Assembly: GCA_964016875.1 (NCBI GenBank)
Contig: OZ024723.1
Location: 16,170,957 to 16,234,956 of the forward strand
Length of the DNA: 64,000 bases
Direction of reading: 5' to 3'
Origin: Fallopia convolvulus
Taxonomy: Eukaryota > Streptophyta > Magnoliopsida > Caryophyllales > Polygonaceae
Positions 1-9,897 of this stretch are shown here, in pieces. A model generated the notes under the pieces. That model did not search any database. It was not told where the DNA came from and saw only the letters and a program-made list of their open reading frames with translations. Within the stretch, counting starts at the first letter, position 1, and each line of letters opens with the position of its first letter. Position numbers and translations under genes: made by a program.

Positions 1-483
1 ACTCTATGTATAGAAATAAATGTCCTTGGACTTCAATTTATAACTTGTAACAATTACAATCATGCACTAAGGAATCGTGGTGTTCTAAGAATTGAACCAC
101 ATTAACTTGTCTAAGTACACGTCGTAAGAATTACACATGAGTTTCTTAGCGTATATAGGCTATACTTGACGCTTTTGAAGAAGGCTCTTTTGTCCCATAT
201 CTTTTTCACATATGCTTATAGACGAGTCATCCTTGAACTCTCTTGGAAGAAGCCTCACACTTCCACATATGCTTAGTTGAGTTTTCTAACTTGCATCTAC
301 AATTGCAATTTCCAAAAACTCATTAATGAAAACTTGTTTCAAAACTTCTTTACATGCAAGCTAGAGCAAATACCTTGATGGGAATTTTGTATGCTCTCCA
401 ACTCTATGTCTTTGGCTTACCACATTGAATTCAGCCCTACACCTTTCGTAAGGGGGAATTGGGCGTCCAAATCATAGGGTCTC
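1..483. other. 3' flank of copia element C1, no gene
   Basis: No gene is recognisable. The stretch lies just downstream of the C1 pol stop (C1 reads on the minus strand), so it should hold the 3' untranslated region and possibly part of the 3' LTR. I could not match it to the 5' LTR sequence near 7430-7838, so the 3' LTR is either outside the window or lost. Confidence 0.4.
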
Positions 484-2772
484 TTAGGATTTTAACCCCC
501 TCCCTCGCGATGCCTTAGACACCAAATCTTTTGACAAACTCTTGGTTAAGTGATCGACAAGGTTATTGTGTGTTCTCACAAAGACAACCGAGATGACTCC
601 ATGTGTGATCAATTCTCTAATGGAACGATGCCTCACACCTAGATGTCTTGACTTCCCATTATACACTTGGCTATAGGCCTTTGCCAACGTGCTTTGACTA
701 TCACAAAAGATAGCAATATGGGATATCGGTTTTGGCCACAAGGGTATCTCACTCATGAGATTCCTAAGTTATTCCGCCTCCTTGCCAGCCCCGGCAAGAG
801 CAACAAACTCCGACTCCATAGTCGATGTTGTTATGCAAGATTGCTTCTTGGATGCCCAAGATATTGCGCCACCACCCAATAGGAATACCCAACCACTTGT
901 CGATGAGTGATCTTCCATATTGGTGATCCAACTTGCATCGGTATAACCTTCCAAAGTAGAAGGAGTACCCATGTATACAATACCATAAGTCATTGTTCCT
1001 TTTAAATATCTAAGCACTCTTCTTAGAGCGTTCCAATGACTTACACTTGGTCGACTAGTATAACGACTCAATTTGCCCACGGCATATGCTATATCGAGGC
1101 GTGTACTCATCATTGCATACATCAAGCACCCTATCACTTGCGAATACTCAAGTTGAGAAATTGGTTCTCCTAGGTTAGGAAGGAGTTTCTCACTAGGATC
1201 CATAGGTGTGCTAACCGGCATGGCTTTATCACATTCAAAACGTTTCACCACTTTATCGATGTAATGGGATTGTGTTAGGGTCAAGCCCTTGCCATCCCTT
1301 TTTATCTTAATTCCTAAGATCACATCGGCCTCTCCAAGATCCTTCATGGAGAACTTAGTAGACAAGAATTCTTTTGTCTTGTCAACTATCATTTGGTTTG
1401 TACCAAATATAAGCATGTCATCAACATATAGACATATTATAACTCCTTGACCGGAATTATCAAACTTACTATATACACACTTATCCGCTTGATTTATCTT
1501 GAAACCATAGGCCAAGATTACTTCATCAAATTTTTGATGCCATTGTTTTGGCGCTTGCTTAAGTCCATAAAGAGATTTGATCAAACGACATACCTTATGT
1601 TCTTGTCCTTTTACTACGAATCCTTCGGGTTGCTTCATGTAAATCTCTTCATCCAAGTCTCCATGGAGGAACGCCGTCTTCACGTCCATTTTATGGATGA
1701 CAAGACCATGAATGCTCGCTAAGGAAATCAAGAGTCTTATCGTGGTGATTCTCGCCATGGGGGCATAGGTATCAAAATAATCGACACCTTCTCTTTGTCT
1801 AAAGCCTCGGATAACCAATCGAGCCTTAAACTTGTCAATGGACCCATCGGCCTTCATCTTCTTCTTGAAGATCCATTTACACCCTAAAGGCTTGCAACCG
1901 GGTGGAAGGTCCGACAACTCCCAAGTGCTGTTGCCAACAATGGAGTCCATCTCATCTTGGATTGCTTCTTTCCAAAATGAAACATCTTGAGAAGTCATCG
2001 CCTCAGTAAAAGTCTTAGGATCCTCATCCATATGAAAATATGAAATACTTTGACCCTCAATTTCTCTAGATCCTTCTACCAAGAACATTTCAAAAATTGG
2101 CTCATGGGACGATGGTCCCATCACAAGTGCCTTATGCACTCGTTGCCGCTTAGGCGTTCTAGACCCCGGCGTCGACGCTTCAGCGTCGCAAGTACCAAGC
2201 GATGCTACAACCGCATCCTCAGCATCACTAGTCACGCCGGCATCCTCGTCCTCGATCCCCACATCCATGTGCTTGGGTGATCTTGATCCCTCAATCGGGT
2301 TCGATCCCTCGAGCATAGGCGCCACACTAGCGTCGTCATCGCTCGGCGTCAAGGGCGCGCCTTGCGACGCCCCTAGAGATGTCCCTTGCGACGCACCTTG
2401 TGGCGCAGCGGCACGAGACATGGACCGAGTTATTCTCGGTCCAAGCACCAATCTCGGTTCCTCCTCGATATTCATTGGATCCGATGATGGATCGATTTCA
2501 TCTTGATCAATTTCCCTAGGCCTTGGACTAGATGAGAATCTAGTCTCGTCGAAATTGGCATCACGCGATTCTATCACGGTATTAACCGAAATTGCATGAT
2601 TAGGCTCTATCACAAAGAACCTATAGGCCTTAGAATTATGAGCATATCCAATGAATATACACTCAACACCTCTATCTCCCAATGTCTTACGCTTAGGGTC
2701 CGTTAGTCTAACAACCGCACGACAACCCCATATACGAAGATAATGAAGACTAGGTTTCCTTTTAAACCACAA
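484..2772 (-). pseudogene. C1 reverse transcriptase and RNase H
   Basis: The first about 80 residues are the end of integrase and the linker to RT (the WFKRKPS and YLRIWGC type motifs). The copia RT follows, with KMDVKTAFLHGDLDEEIYM, LYGLKQAPKQWH and the catalytic box CLYVDDMLIFG all present, so the active-site aspartates survive. RNase H follows with YTDASW and MESEFVAL. An in-frame TAA at 769-771 (in a GKEAE*LRNL context, where tryptophan is usual) cuts off the last about 95 residues, which continue in the same frame to 484 and include FCDSQST. It would copy element RNA to DNA in the particle. It is non-functional as it stands because of the stop and the upstream frameshift. Confidence 0.9.
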
Positions 2773-3547
2773 CTCGTAAGGTGATTTGCAATTTCTTCTT
2801 GCTAGGCACTCTATTCAAGATATAATTTTCCGTAAGCATCGCTTCACCCGAAAACGAGTTCTTTAACCCGGAGTAGGATAACATGGAATTTACCATATCC
2901 TTAAGCACACAGTTCTTTCGTTCCGCCACCCCATTCTGTTGTCGGGTATATGGAGCCGTTGTCTCATCTATTATACCACAAGACTCAAAGTACTCCTTGT
3001 CCATATATTCACCACCACGATCGGTTCCTAGTCTTTTGATCTTATATCCGGTTTGCAATTCAACTTCGGTTTTATATGCCTTAAACCTATCTAGTGCCTC
3101 ACTTTTAGACTGAACTAAATAAATATAGCAATACCTTGAATAATCATCAATAAACGTTATGTAATAACGCTTTTGACTCAACGATGGCGTTGCATGCAAA
3201 TCCCCTAAGTCCGAGTGGACTAGCCCTAGGACTCCTTCCTCTCTCTCAATTTTTTTGAAAGGAAGCCTTGTTATTTTGGTTAAGAAGCAAGTTTTACACT
3301 TTTCACTTGTAGGTTCAAAGCTAGGAATAACTTGATCCTTTGCCATATCCACCATGCGTTTCATGTGGACATGCCCTAACCTCGCTTGCCATAGATCATA
3401 AACCAAATCCTTTGACACCACCATGTAATCATGCATAATCTTATAATTATTGATTACATTAAGTAGGAACATATTGTTTTTATAGTGGCCGAAGCCTACA
3501 AATATTCCAGCCTTACTTATAACAAGACGATCGGCTTCGAAAACCAA
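2762..3547 (-). pseudogene. C1 integrase
   Basis: Copia integrase. The GAG-pre-integrase part carries LWQARLGHVHMKRM, and the zinc-binding H-H-C-C region ends in CKTCFLTK. The catalytic core shows HSDLGDL (first D), FIDDYSRYCYIYL, GTDRGGEYM (second D) and QQNGVAERKN (E). These are the DDE residues that join element DNA to the host. The frame is lost at about 2785 by one extra base in the SKK region and resumes in the next frame at 2772. At the other end a one-base insertion near 3585 separates it from the protease. Confidence 0.88.
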
Positions 3548-3564
3548 CCAATATCCTAACTTAT

Positions 3565-3882
3565 TTAGCGCACCACCACTAACAACATTTTTCTAATGTT
3601 GGGTGCGTACAATACATTATGTAAAATAAGTTCCTTCCCACTTGTAAAGTTAAGAAGCACGTCTCCCTTCCCTAAGACTGGAGTCGTCGACTCGTTTCCC
3701 ATGTAGAGAACTAAACCGTCCTCTACATCCTTCATGTGCTTGAACCATCGTTTATCCATGCATACGTGGGTGGTGGCACCCGAGTCAATCCACCAATTTT
3801 GATTCTCATCCTTCAAGATAAGACATTCATCAATTTTAGATACACTAAACAATGAATCCTTTTTACATAAACCAAAATCCAT
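3565..3882 (-). pseudogene. C1 aspartic protease
   Basis: Copia-type retroviral aspartic protease, which cleaves the polyprotein. The active-site motif WWIDSGATTHVC (D-S-G) is followed by GKGDVLLNF and LHNVLYAPNIRK, as in other plant copia elements. The conserved continuation (VSGGALNKLG type) is read only after shifting one base, so the protease and integrase frames are separated by an indel near 3585. Upstream it joins the gag zinc-knuckle region through a stop codon. Confidence 0.85.
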
Positions 3883-3963
3883 TGGAATACCTTGCTCGTG
3901 GCTTGCGCCCGAGCCCGACGTAGATGCTGGCGTGCCCTTGTCCTTGTGAACGGTCTTGCATCA

Positions 3964-4329
3964 ACAATCCCGTTTCATGTGACCAACCTTGCCACAATTC
4001 CAGCATGTCCCTTTAGCCTTTTCCTTGGAACCACGCTTCTCGCCATTCCCACCCTTGTACCGTTTGGACATCTTGGCGCCCTTGGCTTATTTCCCCTTAC
4101 GTTTGGCCGCCTCCATGGTATTAACCGAATGGGCGGACTTGTCCTCATTCTTCTTCCCTTTATCGTTCATTTTGAACTCCTCCTCAATCCGAAGATGGGA
4201 GTCAAGTTGGACAAGATTCATGTCCTCCTTAGAGTGCTTGAGAAGATGTTTTGCCTCTTTCCATGAGGGAGGCAACTTGTCAATCATGGAAGAGACGGTG
4301 AAGTTCTCATCCATATTAATTGCATGTTG
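3964..4329 (-). pseudogene. C1 gag, C-terminal half with zinc knuckle
   Basis: Gag C-terminal half. MDENFTVSSMIDKLPPSWKE and HSKEDMNLVQLDSHLRIEEE are the usual UBN2-type gag motifs before the nucleocapsid. The zinc knuckle CWNCGKVGHMKRDC (CX2CX4HX4C) is read at 3964-4005, directly followed by a stop. A stop at 4087 (after AAKRKGK) separates the two parts. The N-terminal half is at 6607-7101, on the far side of N1. Confidence 0.85.
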
Positions 4330-4334
4330 GGTTA

Positions 4335-5439
4335 CGATGAAAGGATCGATGGTGCAGATGATGCAGAGGGATCGCCTTCAAAGACCTCCAAGGAAGTCCG
4401 ACAACAAACACCAAAGAATCTGAACCGTCTTCAACTGGCTGGATCTTCCTGGTCCGAACTCCAATTTGAGTGATTCTAAAACGAGAAGTTAGATCTTTGA
4501 GTCTAGTTGAATCCCTCCAAATTTCAGAGCTAGAAGATGTGTGGATTGGAAGTTATGATGATTATTATGAGGTGGTGAAGAATCTACCGAGATGGAAATG
4601 GAACGATTGATGGAGCGGATAGAAGCAGATTGATGAAGCGTTGGATATGGATGTTGTCCTTGGATATGAATCACGAAGAACATCAAAATAAGGTTGAGAG
4701 ATCATCGGATATTACGCACCAACAATCAAGCAACAAGATTCATGAAAGAAAATGCAAGAAAACTAGATTGAAAACAAAAGAAAGAACAAGCAAGTCATGT
4801 TTCAAGTCTAAGGAAGAAAGGAGGCAAAAAACAAGCCTTATAACCCTAAACCAACGCCTCTCACAATTCAGCCACACTCCTCTCATTATTACATAAAACA
4901 CCCTAAAGTTTTAAGAAAACCAACTTAAAACCTTTAACAAAACATAAGACAAGTTTTAGCACTAGTCGAACCAATAGTCACAGGAACACTCCAACCTTCA
5001 TCGCCATTAGCCATCGGAAACTTATGAGCCATGAGTTCCTCCTTGATTTTGTCTAGTATTGCCTTAGCTAGGGCTTGCGTGATGCGCCCAAGATAGGGCA
5101 TGGCTCCTTGACTCTTGACTCGACTTCTTAGTGCCTTGAACACCGATCTTGGTTGCTTGTCCAAGTGTAGGCTCCCCTTTATCATGCACATTGGACTTGT
5201 CTTTAGGGCTGGAATCCCCACTCGAGTCATGGGACAAGGCGCCATCAAAAGTGCCCGAATAGGTAGCACCATCCATCAAAAGCCAAGGCGCTCCAAGGTC
5301 AGAATCCGGCATGTGCAAAGGCGCGCCACGATCTGCTTGCAAGGGCGCCCAAGTAGGCTCGTTACCGAGCGGGGACCCCTCGGTAGGAGGCTCGGCACTA
5401 AGAGTGTTGAAGGTGGGCTCGGTAGATGGACTCACATCA
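4335..5439 (-). repeat. N1 3' LTR
   Basis: About 1.1 kb LTR starting TGATGTGAGTCC (minus strand, 5439) and ending CTTTCATCG at 4335. It matches S1 in the opposite orientation along its length. Its first third is coding in frame with the internal ORF, the reported habit of plant gypsy elements whose polyprotein tail runs through the polypurine tract into the LTR. Confidence 0.85.
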
Positions 5440-5720
5440 TCCTCCTCCCCTTTAAAAGGGTTCGTCCTCGAACCTTGATCCTCTTCTTGTGTTTCCTTGA
5501 TCTTCCCCACTTGAGGCACTTGTGTCCTCTCATCCAGCCCTAGGATTCGGCTCTCCAAGGCATCAAAGCGTGCCTCCATGGATCGCATAGATTGTAGTAG
5601 GGACCGCAACATGGCCTTCACCGAATTGGAAGACTCGTCATTGACCATTTGCTTGTCTTTTTCATCACCTACACTCGTCATCTCAACAAACCAAGTAACA
5701 AGAAAGGGAATAGAATGCAC
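5064..5720 (-). CDS. N1 gag-like leader ORF fused to LTR-encoded tail
   Basis: Of 218 residues, the likely start is the methionine at 5681 (MTSVGDEKDKQ); the upstream in-frame methionine at 5720 adds a hydrophobic stretch. Residues after 5681 form a probable coiled coil (AMLRSLLQSMRSMEARFDAL), like the N-terminus of gypsy gag, then an acidic linker. The frame crosses the polypurine tract (RTNPFKGEEDD) and enters the 3' LTR. A conserved tail (TQALAKAILDKIKEELMAH) follows only after a frameshift near 5110. All of pol is missing between the two ends. Function is unknown; the protein may be vestigial. Confidence 0.55.
   Translation of the reverse strand: MHSIPFLVTWFVEMTSVGDEKDKQMVNDESSNSVKAMLRSLLQSMRSMEARFDALESRILGLDERTQVPQVGKIKETQEEDQGSRTNPFKGEEDDVSPSTEPTFNTLSAEPPTEGSPLGNEPTWAPLQADRGAPLHMPDSDLGAPWLLMDGATYSGTFDGALSHDSSGDSSPKDKSNVHDKGEPTLGQATKIGVQGTKKSSQESRSHALSWAHHASPS
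5440..5453 (-). promoter_or_regulatory. N1 polypurine tract
   Basis: AAAGGGGAGGAGGA on the minus strand, directly before the TGATGTGAG start of the 3' LTR. This is the expected plus-strand primer in reverse transcription. Confidence 0.8.
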
Positions 5721-6236
5721 ACGAATTAATCACCAAAACTTGCTCGAGATGGAAATCCGACAAGTTGCAAGTAGGAGATGACTATCAAAAGACAACAAGT
5801 AAGCAAGATGTTACTTCTTGGTGTCGTTCCCGTATCCTAGAGTGGAACCAATTCAACAAGCATGTAATGTTCACAAGGGACGTTTTACACACTTGTTCCC
5901 CTCGTGATTCACCCAAGAAAATTCAACAAACAACAATCAAAACAAGCTCTTAATGAAGGGATTAAACAAGGAGTAATGACCACCCATTCAACTTCAAATC
6001 AAGCAAGAATGAACCCTTGGTGTCCCTCCACCATTTTCGTGTGAAAAAAATGCAGCAAGGACTCAAACTTTCTGTCCTTTAACCACAACAAATCAAGGAT
6101 GCAAATTGATCATAAAAATGGCGCAACAAAGGACACACACCACACGAACAACAAGGACTAGTCGGAATTGACAAACACTTGCAACGAGTGGAAATCCAAG
6201 GTCGAAACAAGGTTTAGATGGCGATACCTTCGTGTG

Positions 6237-6248
6237 GCTCTGATACCA
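6237..6248 (-). promoter_or_regulatory. N1 primer binding site (tRNA-iMet)
   Basis: TGGTATCAGAGC on the minus strand, two bases after the end of the 5' LTR, complementary to the 3' end of plant initiator tRNA-Met. Confidence 0.9.
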
Positions 6249-6250
6249 CT

Positions 6251-6601
6251 TGATGGGAGGATCGATGGTGTAGATGATGGTGCAAAGAGATCGCCGAAAA
6301 GTGGACGGAAATCTTCACTTGGTTCGAAGGTGGTGGAGCTCGGTGGCTGAATTTCATCTGGGATAAAAAGGGTAGATCTCCCTCGTCCGGACTCGGAATT
6401 GGGTGATTCCAAATCCCAGAGTTAGATATTTGAGTCTAGTTTAACCTCTCAAATTTCAGATCCAGATGATAAGTGGTTCGAGAGTTATGGATCTTGCACT
6501 GACAAGGCGACCAAGTAGGCTCGTTACTGAGCGACAACCCCTCGGTAGGAGGCTCGGTACTAAGAGTGTTGAAGGTTGGCTCGGTAGATGGACTCACATA
6601 A
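6251..6601 (-). repeat. N1 5' LTR, internally deleted
   Basis: Only about 350 bp against about 1100 bp in the 3' LTR. The outer about 90 bp (6510-6598) matches the coding start of the LTR (compare 5350-5437), and the inner part (6251-6490) matches its end. Some 700 bp in between are missing. The two LTR ends are retained, which fixes the boundary with the target duplication. Confidence 0.8.
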
Positions 6602-6606
6602 GGTTA

Positions 6607-7101
6607 GTTGTCCCAACACACAAACCAATTCATGGTATTGGTCCATCACCGGTCTAGACTCCACCATCTTACAGTTGTTGAAGTTAGATACTAGGAACTT
6701 CTTGGACGTAGCGTCTTCGGCCACATATTTTCCTTCGAGTGCTTCCCACAAAATACGAGCGGACTCGAGGTTTTGATACACATCGAAGAGGGAGTCATCC
6801 ATTCCATTTAGGATGTGTCCATGACATATATAGTCGTCGTTCTCCCATTTCCCAAAGCGCCAACGTTGGAGCCCAATGGCCAACCTTTCATTGGTTTGTT
6901 CCTTGGTCTCGTCCTTGACCACTTCCGGTATTGGGGGTGGTACCTCTGGGCACGGCGTTGTTAGCACGTACACCACTTTCAAAGAAGTAAGCAAGAAATG
7001 CATCTTCTTTTGCCATCGCGGAAATCTTGCCCCTCAAATTTTTTCAGTTTCACAAACTTAGAGGCCATCTCCTTAATCAATGACTCACTCGTTTTAGCCA
7101 T
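6607..7101 (-). pseudogene. C1 gag, N-terminal half
   Basis: Starts at the methionine at 7101 (MAKTSESLIKEMASKFVKL). A one-base loss near 7010 shifts the frame, which then runs on with QKKMHFLLTSLKVVYVL, ERLAIGLQRWRFGKWENDDY, GHILNGMDDSLFDVY and ALEGKYVAED, the usual copia gag (UBN2) landmarks. The frame is cut by N1 right after VLGQLT and resumes at 4329. Confidence 0.85.
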
Positions 7102-7838
7102 TATCAATCACCTTGCAAGACAAAACAACAATACTAAAACAATAAATAAACGTTGAAGATTGTTAGTTTTAGAATATATTGTTAGTTGAAGGTTAGATTC
7201 GGCTCTTGTAGACCCCGAAGGGTAGTCAAGAGAGTTTGAATAGACCCCGAAGGGTAATCTCATGAGTAGACCCGAAGGTAATCTCGTTGGGTGTAGACCA
7301 CAAGGGTAATCACCGCCGAATAGTTAGTTTATGTTAGAACAAAAGTAAACTTTAAGCATGAACAAAACGTGACTTTATAAAGGCAACGAGTCACTGGATG
7401 AGATCCAGTTTTCCTTCAACGTTTATTGCCCCTATTGATGTCAAGGGTTCAACCACAATAACGTTGTGAGATAAAACATTCCTATACAATGAACATGTGG
7501 CAAGCATGTATCATCATTGCATATATACGCACCTCTTTCTTCAATAAGTGTTTGTAATTTGATTTGGAAAACCACAAAATACAATCTTGTGATTTTTCAC
7601 ACACTTCTCGAACTCTTCATGAGAGGCGCCCACCCCTATTTATAGGCCAAGATGGGTGGTGGTTATAGAAAGAGAAAAAGGTAGTTAATTTGTTGAGAAA
7701 ATTAAGGAGGAAAACAAGGGAGTTTGTTGCAACCAACTTTTGTAACATCCCTTAACAACTTTTTGAATTTCAAATCCATCCTTATCCAAAACTCAAAAGA
7801 CAAGGCCCAAAATGGCCCAATAGCCGTGCGGCCCAACA
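7102..7838 (-). repeat. C1 leader and 5' LTR region
   Basis: No coding sequence. It holds the TATA box of C1, a 14 bp inverted repeat pair (7145-7158 and 7414-7427), and four degenerate copies of GTAGACCCCGAAGGGTAATC between 7208 and 7310. The right edge is taken at TGTTGGGC (minus strand, 7838). The LTR-leader border and primer site are not clear, perhaps because a small element bounded by the inverted repeats inserted there. Confidence 0.5.
7637..7644 (-). promoter_or_regulatory. TATA box of C1 LTR promoter
   Basis: TATAAATA on the minus strand in the context GGCCTATAAATAGGGG, pointing toward C1 gag. A good plant core-promoter match in the right place. Confidence 0.65.
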
Positions 7839-7875
7839 CCCATGGTAGAGCTAGCTTCGATCTAGCTTAGCTAGC

Positions 7876-8035
7876 CGAGGGCCTTGGACATTGATTCGTC
7901 GACGGGATTTTGACGTTGTTGCAGCATCTACGGTCACCGTCGATGTGGCCTTTAATGGTGCGAGACGAGGGCCTTGGACATTGATTCATCGACGGGCTTT
8001 TGACGTTGCTGCAACATCTCCAATCACCATCTTGT
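7876..8035. repeat. 90 bp tandem duplication
   Basis: CGAGGGCCTTGGACATTGAT starts at 7876 and again at 7966. The following about 50 bases (TCGACGG..TTTTGACGTTG..GCA.CATCT) also repeat with a few substitutions. Confidence 0.85.
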
Positions 8036-8103
8036 TCGAGGGCAATTTGTTCCCGGCAAGGGTTTCTTTGATGAGTTGCTTGAACTCCTATATGGCTACC
8101 TTC

Positions 8104-8304
8104 TCATTTTTTCGGTAGATCTTTCAAGGGGAGATGAATGTCCTTCACTGTAGCGGCGAAAGGAAATGTTTCGAACCAAGTACCGTTGATGCGATGCGGG
8201 CATTTGATATGGCCTTCAAAGGAGCCTTCGGTGTGGTGGTATAAGTAGCCATAGTTCGTCGGCGGGGATGGTGAATAAGTATCGACCGCTTTTGATGTAC
8301 CCAT
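8104..8304 (-). CDS. Small unrecognised ORF
   Basis: 66 residues starting MGTSKAVDTYSP, rich in aromatic residues and histidine (NYGYLYHHTEGS, HRINGTWFETFPF). I recognise no family. Composition looks more like a real coding exon than its surroundings, but there is no partner exon, homologue or promoter I can name. It could be a fragment of a host gene left between C1 and the MITE. Confidence 0.2.
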   Translation of the reverse strand: MGTSKAVDTYSPSPPTNYGYLYHHTEGSFEGHIKCPHRINGTWFETFPFAATVKDIHLPLKDLPKK

Positions 8305-8509
8305 TCACTACGCCATCTCCGACGTGGATGGTGGTTGTTTAGCGGTCTCCATTACTAGCTTGAAGCAAATGTCAATGGCGATTCTTTATATAGTACCAAT
8401 CACGGATCTTGGAGGTGGCGTCGAACCGATTGATTTCAATCCGACTACGGGTTTAGTACCATGTAGCCTATCTTGAGGCCATGAAAGAAACTAACACATT
8501 TGATTAGTA

Positions 8510-8793
8510 CTATCTCCGTTTCGCAATGTAAGTCGTTTTTTGATTTTGCACAGGAATTAAGACAAGATTAAAATAGAAAAGATGATAATTTAATGTTTGT
8601 TTTTATCACATGCACTATTAACTCTTTAACCACTAGAATTGCTCGAGTTAATGATTGTTTTTGGAATGTTAAGTAAATTAAATAGAGTAATGACCTATTT
8701 TAGAAAGTTTTACATTAAATAAGGGAAGTAATGACTTATATTATGAAACACCTTTTAGAGCTAGAAACGACTTACATTATGAAACAGATGGAG
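8510..8793. mobile_element. Stowaway-like MITE
   Basis: 284 bp with imperfect terminal inverted repeats (left CTATCTCCGTTTCGCAATG, right CATTATGAAACAGATGGAG), flanked by TA on both sides (8508-8509 and 8794-8795). The interior is AT-rich with no ORF, as expected for a Tc1/mariner-derived MITE. The inner copy of ACTTATATTATGAAACA near 8731 is a subterminal repeat. Confidence 0.85.
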
Positions 8794-8795
8794 TA

Positions 8796-9796
8796 TATAA
8801 AAGCAACTAAAAAAGGTTATGAGTTTATACCTTTGTCTTGATCGATCGTTCAAAATCGAAATGGACCACTTTCTATACAACCCTCTATGCTTTCTTAGTG
8901 TTTACCTTGTTTGTTTCGTTTTTGCTCTTAACTTTCTTTCATTTTTTAACGTAGCCTCCCTCTTATGTATCTGAAAGAAAACCCCCCTTAGGCTTTTGCT
9001 CTCCTCACCTTTTATTTTACTCGTATTCGATTTTTGGGTCCAAGGGAGACTATTATTACTAGTAATAAGTTGAGCTAGTAATTAGCCTCCCCACATTAAT
9101 TACAACATGTAACGTCTGGGAATGAGAATATAAACGCCTCTCTTTTTACCCTCCATCAACATTCATGACCACCACGTAAATCATTATCAATTTATATACA
9201 CATTGCACATATATCCTTTTTTCTTTTATTTCATGCATGCTATACGTGTATATGTAGAGTTTTACATAACTTTCGTATGCAATACATGGAGGAGCTTTGT
9301 TACATAATAATTTTAAATAAAATTATTATGTAACTTTGACTTTAAACGCCTCTAATCCTCCTTCTCCATTTAATTTTATCAAGATTTATAGTCAATCCCA
9401 TTTTATGGTTAATTGACAATCTCCCATGGAAATAGATCTTTAGCCCATAAATTATAGGCTTCATCAAAATATGGAGAGCCTTGAAACCCATGTTTTACAT
9501 ACCAAGTCAATTATAACTTAAGGGTAATTAAGGTCATAATAGTAAACCTCCCTTCATTATAAAATTTGGCTAGGAAATATTATTCTATGGAGAATAATGA
9601 ACCGGTTGAAAATATTACCAACCACCCACTAATTAATTTTTTGGCATTTAAATATATTGGGTCTAGATTGGTATAAGGCTTGTCAATATATAAATATCAT
9701 AATTCAAACTATGGGTCCAATTCATACCCATAATTAAACTATGTTATTTTAGCCAAATCATGAAAAAGAAAATTTCATGAAAATTTTCCCCTAAAC
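8796..9796. other. Gene-free AT-rich interval
   Basis: No ORF of note. AT-rich, with a perfect 17 bp inverted repeat at 9299-9334. The part from about 9370 to 9796 could be old LTR sequence, but I cannot assign it. Confidence 0.5.
9299..9334. repeat. Perfect 17 bp inverted repeat
   Basis: Left arm GTTACATAATAATTTTA, two bases, then its exact reverse complement. It could extrude as a cruciform or fold as an RNA hairpin. Confidence 0.95.
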
Positions 9797-9897
9797 TGTC
9801 GTTACAGACCCCACTGGGTCAAGAGGAACCTCGATAACGTGCACATCGAACTCGGTAACGGACTTGTGATCATCTTTCTTCCTTAGATAAGGGATCG

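Larger units (their letters stand above)
4335..6601 (-). mobile_element. N1: pol-less Ty3/gypsy derivative nested in C1 gag
   Basis: A complete insertion flanked by the direct repeat GGTTA (4330-4334 and 6602-6606). Joining the flanks at one copy restores an open C1 gag frame across the site. From its own 5' end (right) it has a shortened LTR (6251-6601), an iMet primer site, a short internal region with one ORF, a polypurine tract, and a full 3' LTR (4335-5439). Terminal TG and CA have decayed to TT and CG. There is no RT or integrase, so it is non-autonomous. S1 (28625-29716) is a solo LTR of the same family. Confidence 0.88.
484..7838 (-). mobile_element. C1: Ty1/copia retrotransposon, inactive, split by N1
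   Basis: A copia element read right to left: leader and LTR promoter (7102-7838), gag, protease, integrase, RT and RNase H. The order protease-integrase-RT-RNase H is diagnostic of Ty1/copia; Tork-like affiliation is inferred from protein style only. The gag is interrupted by N1 (4335-6601). Independent lesions include single-base shifts near 7010, 3585 and 2785, a stop after the zinc knuckle, and a stop at 769-771. No iMet primer site or second LTR was found, so the outer limits are uncertain. The right limit is placed at a TGTTGGGC start at 7838. Confidence 0.85.
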
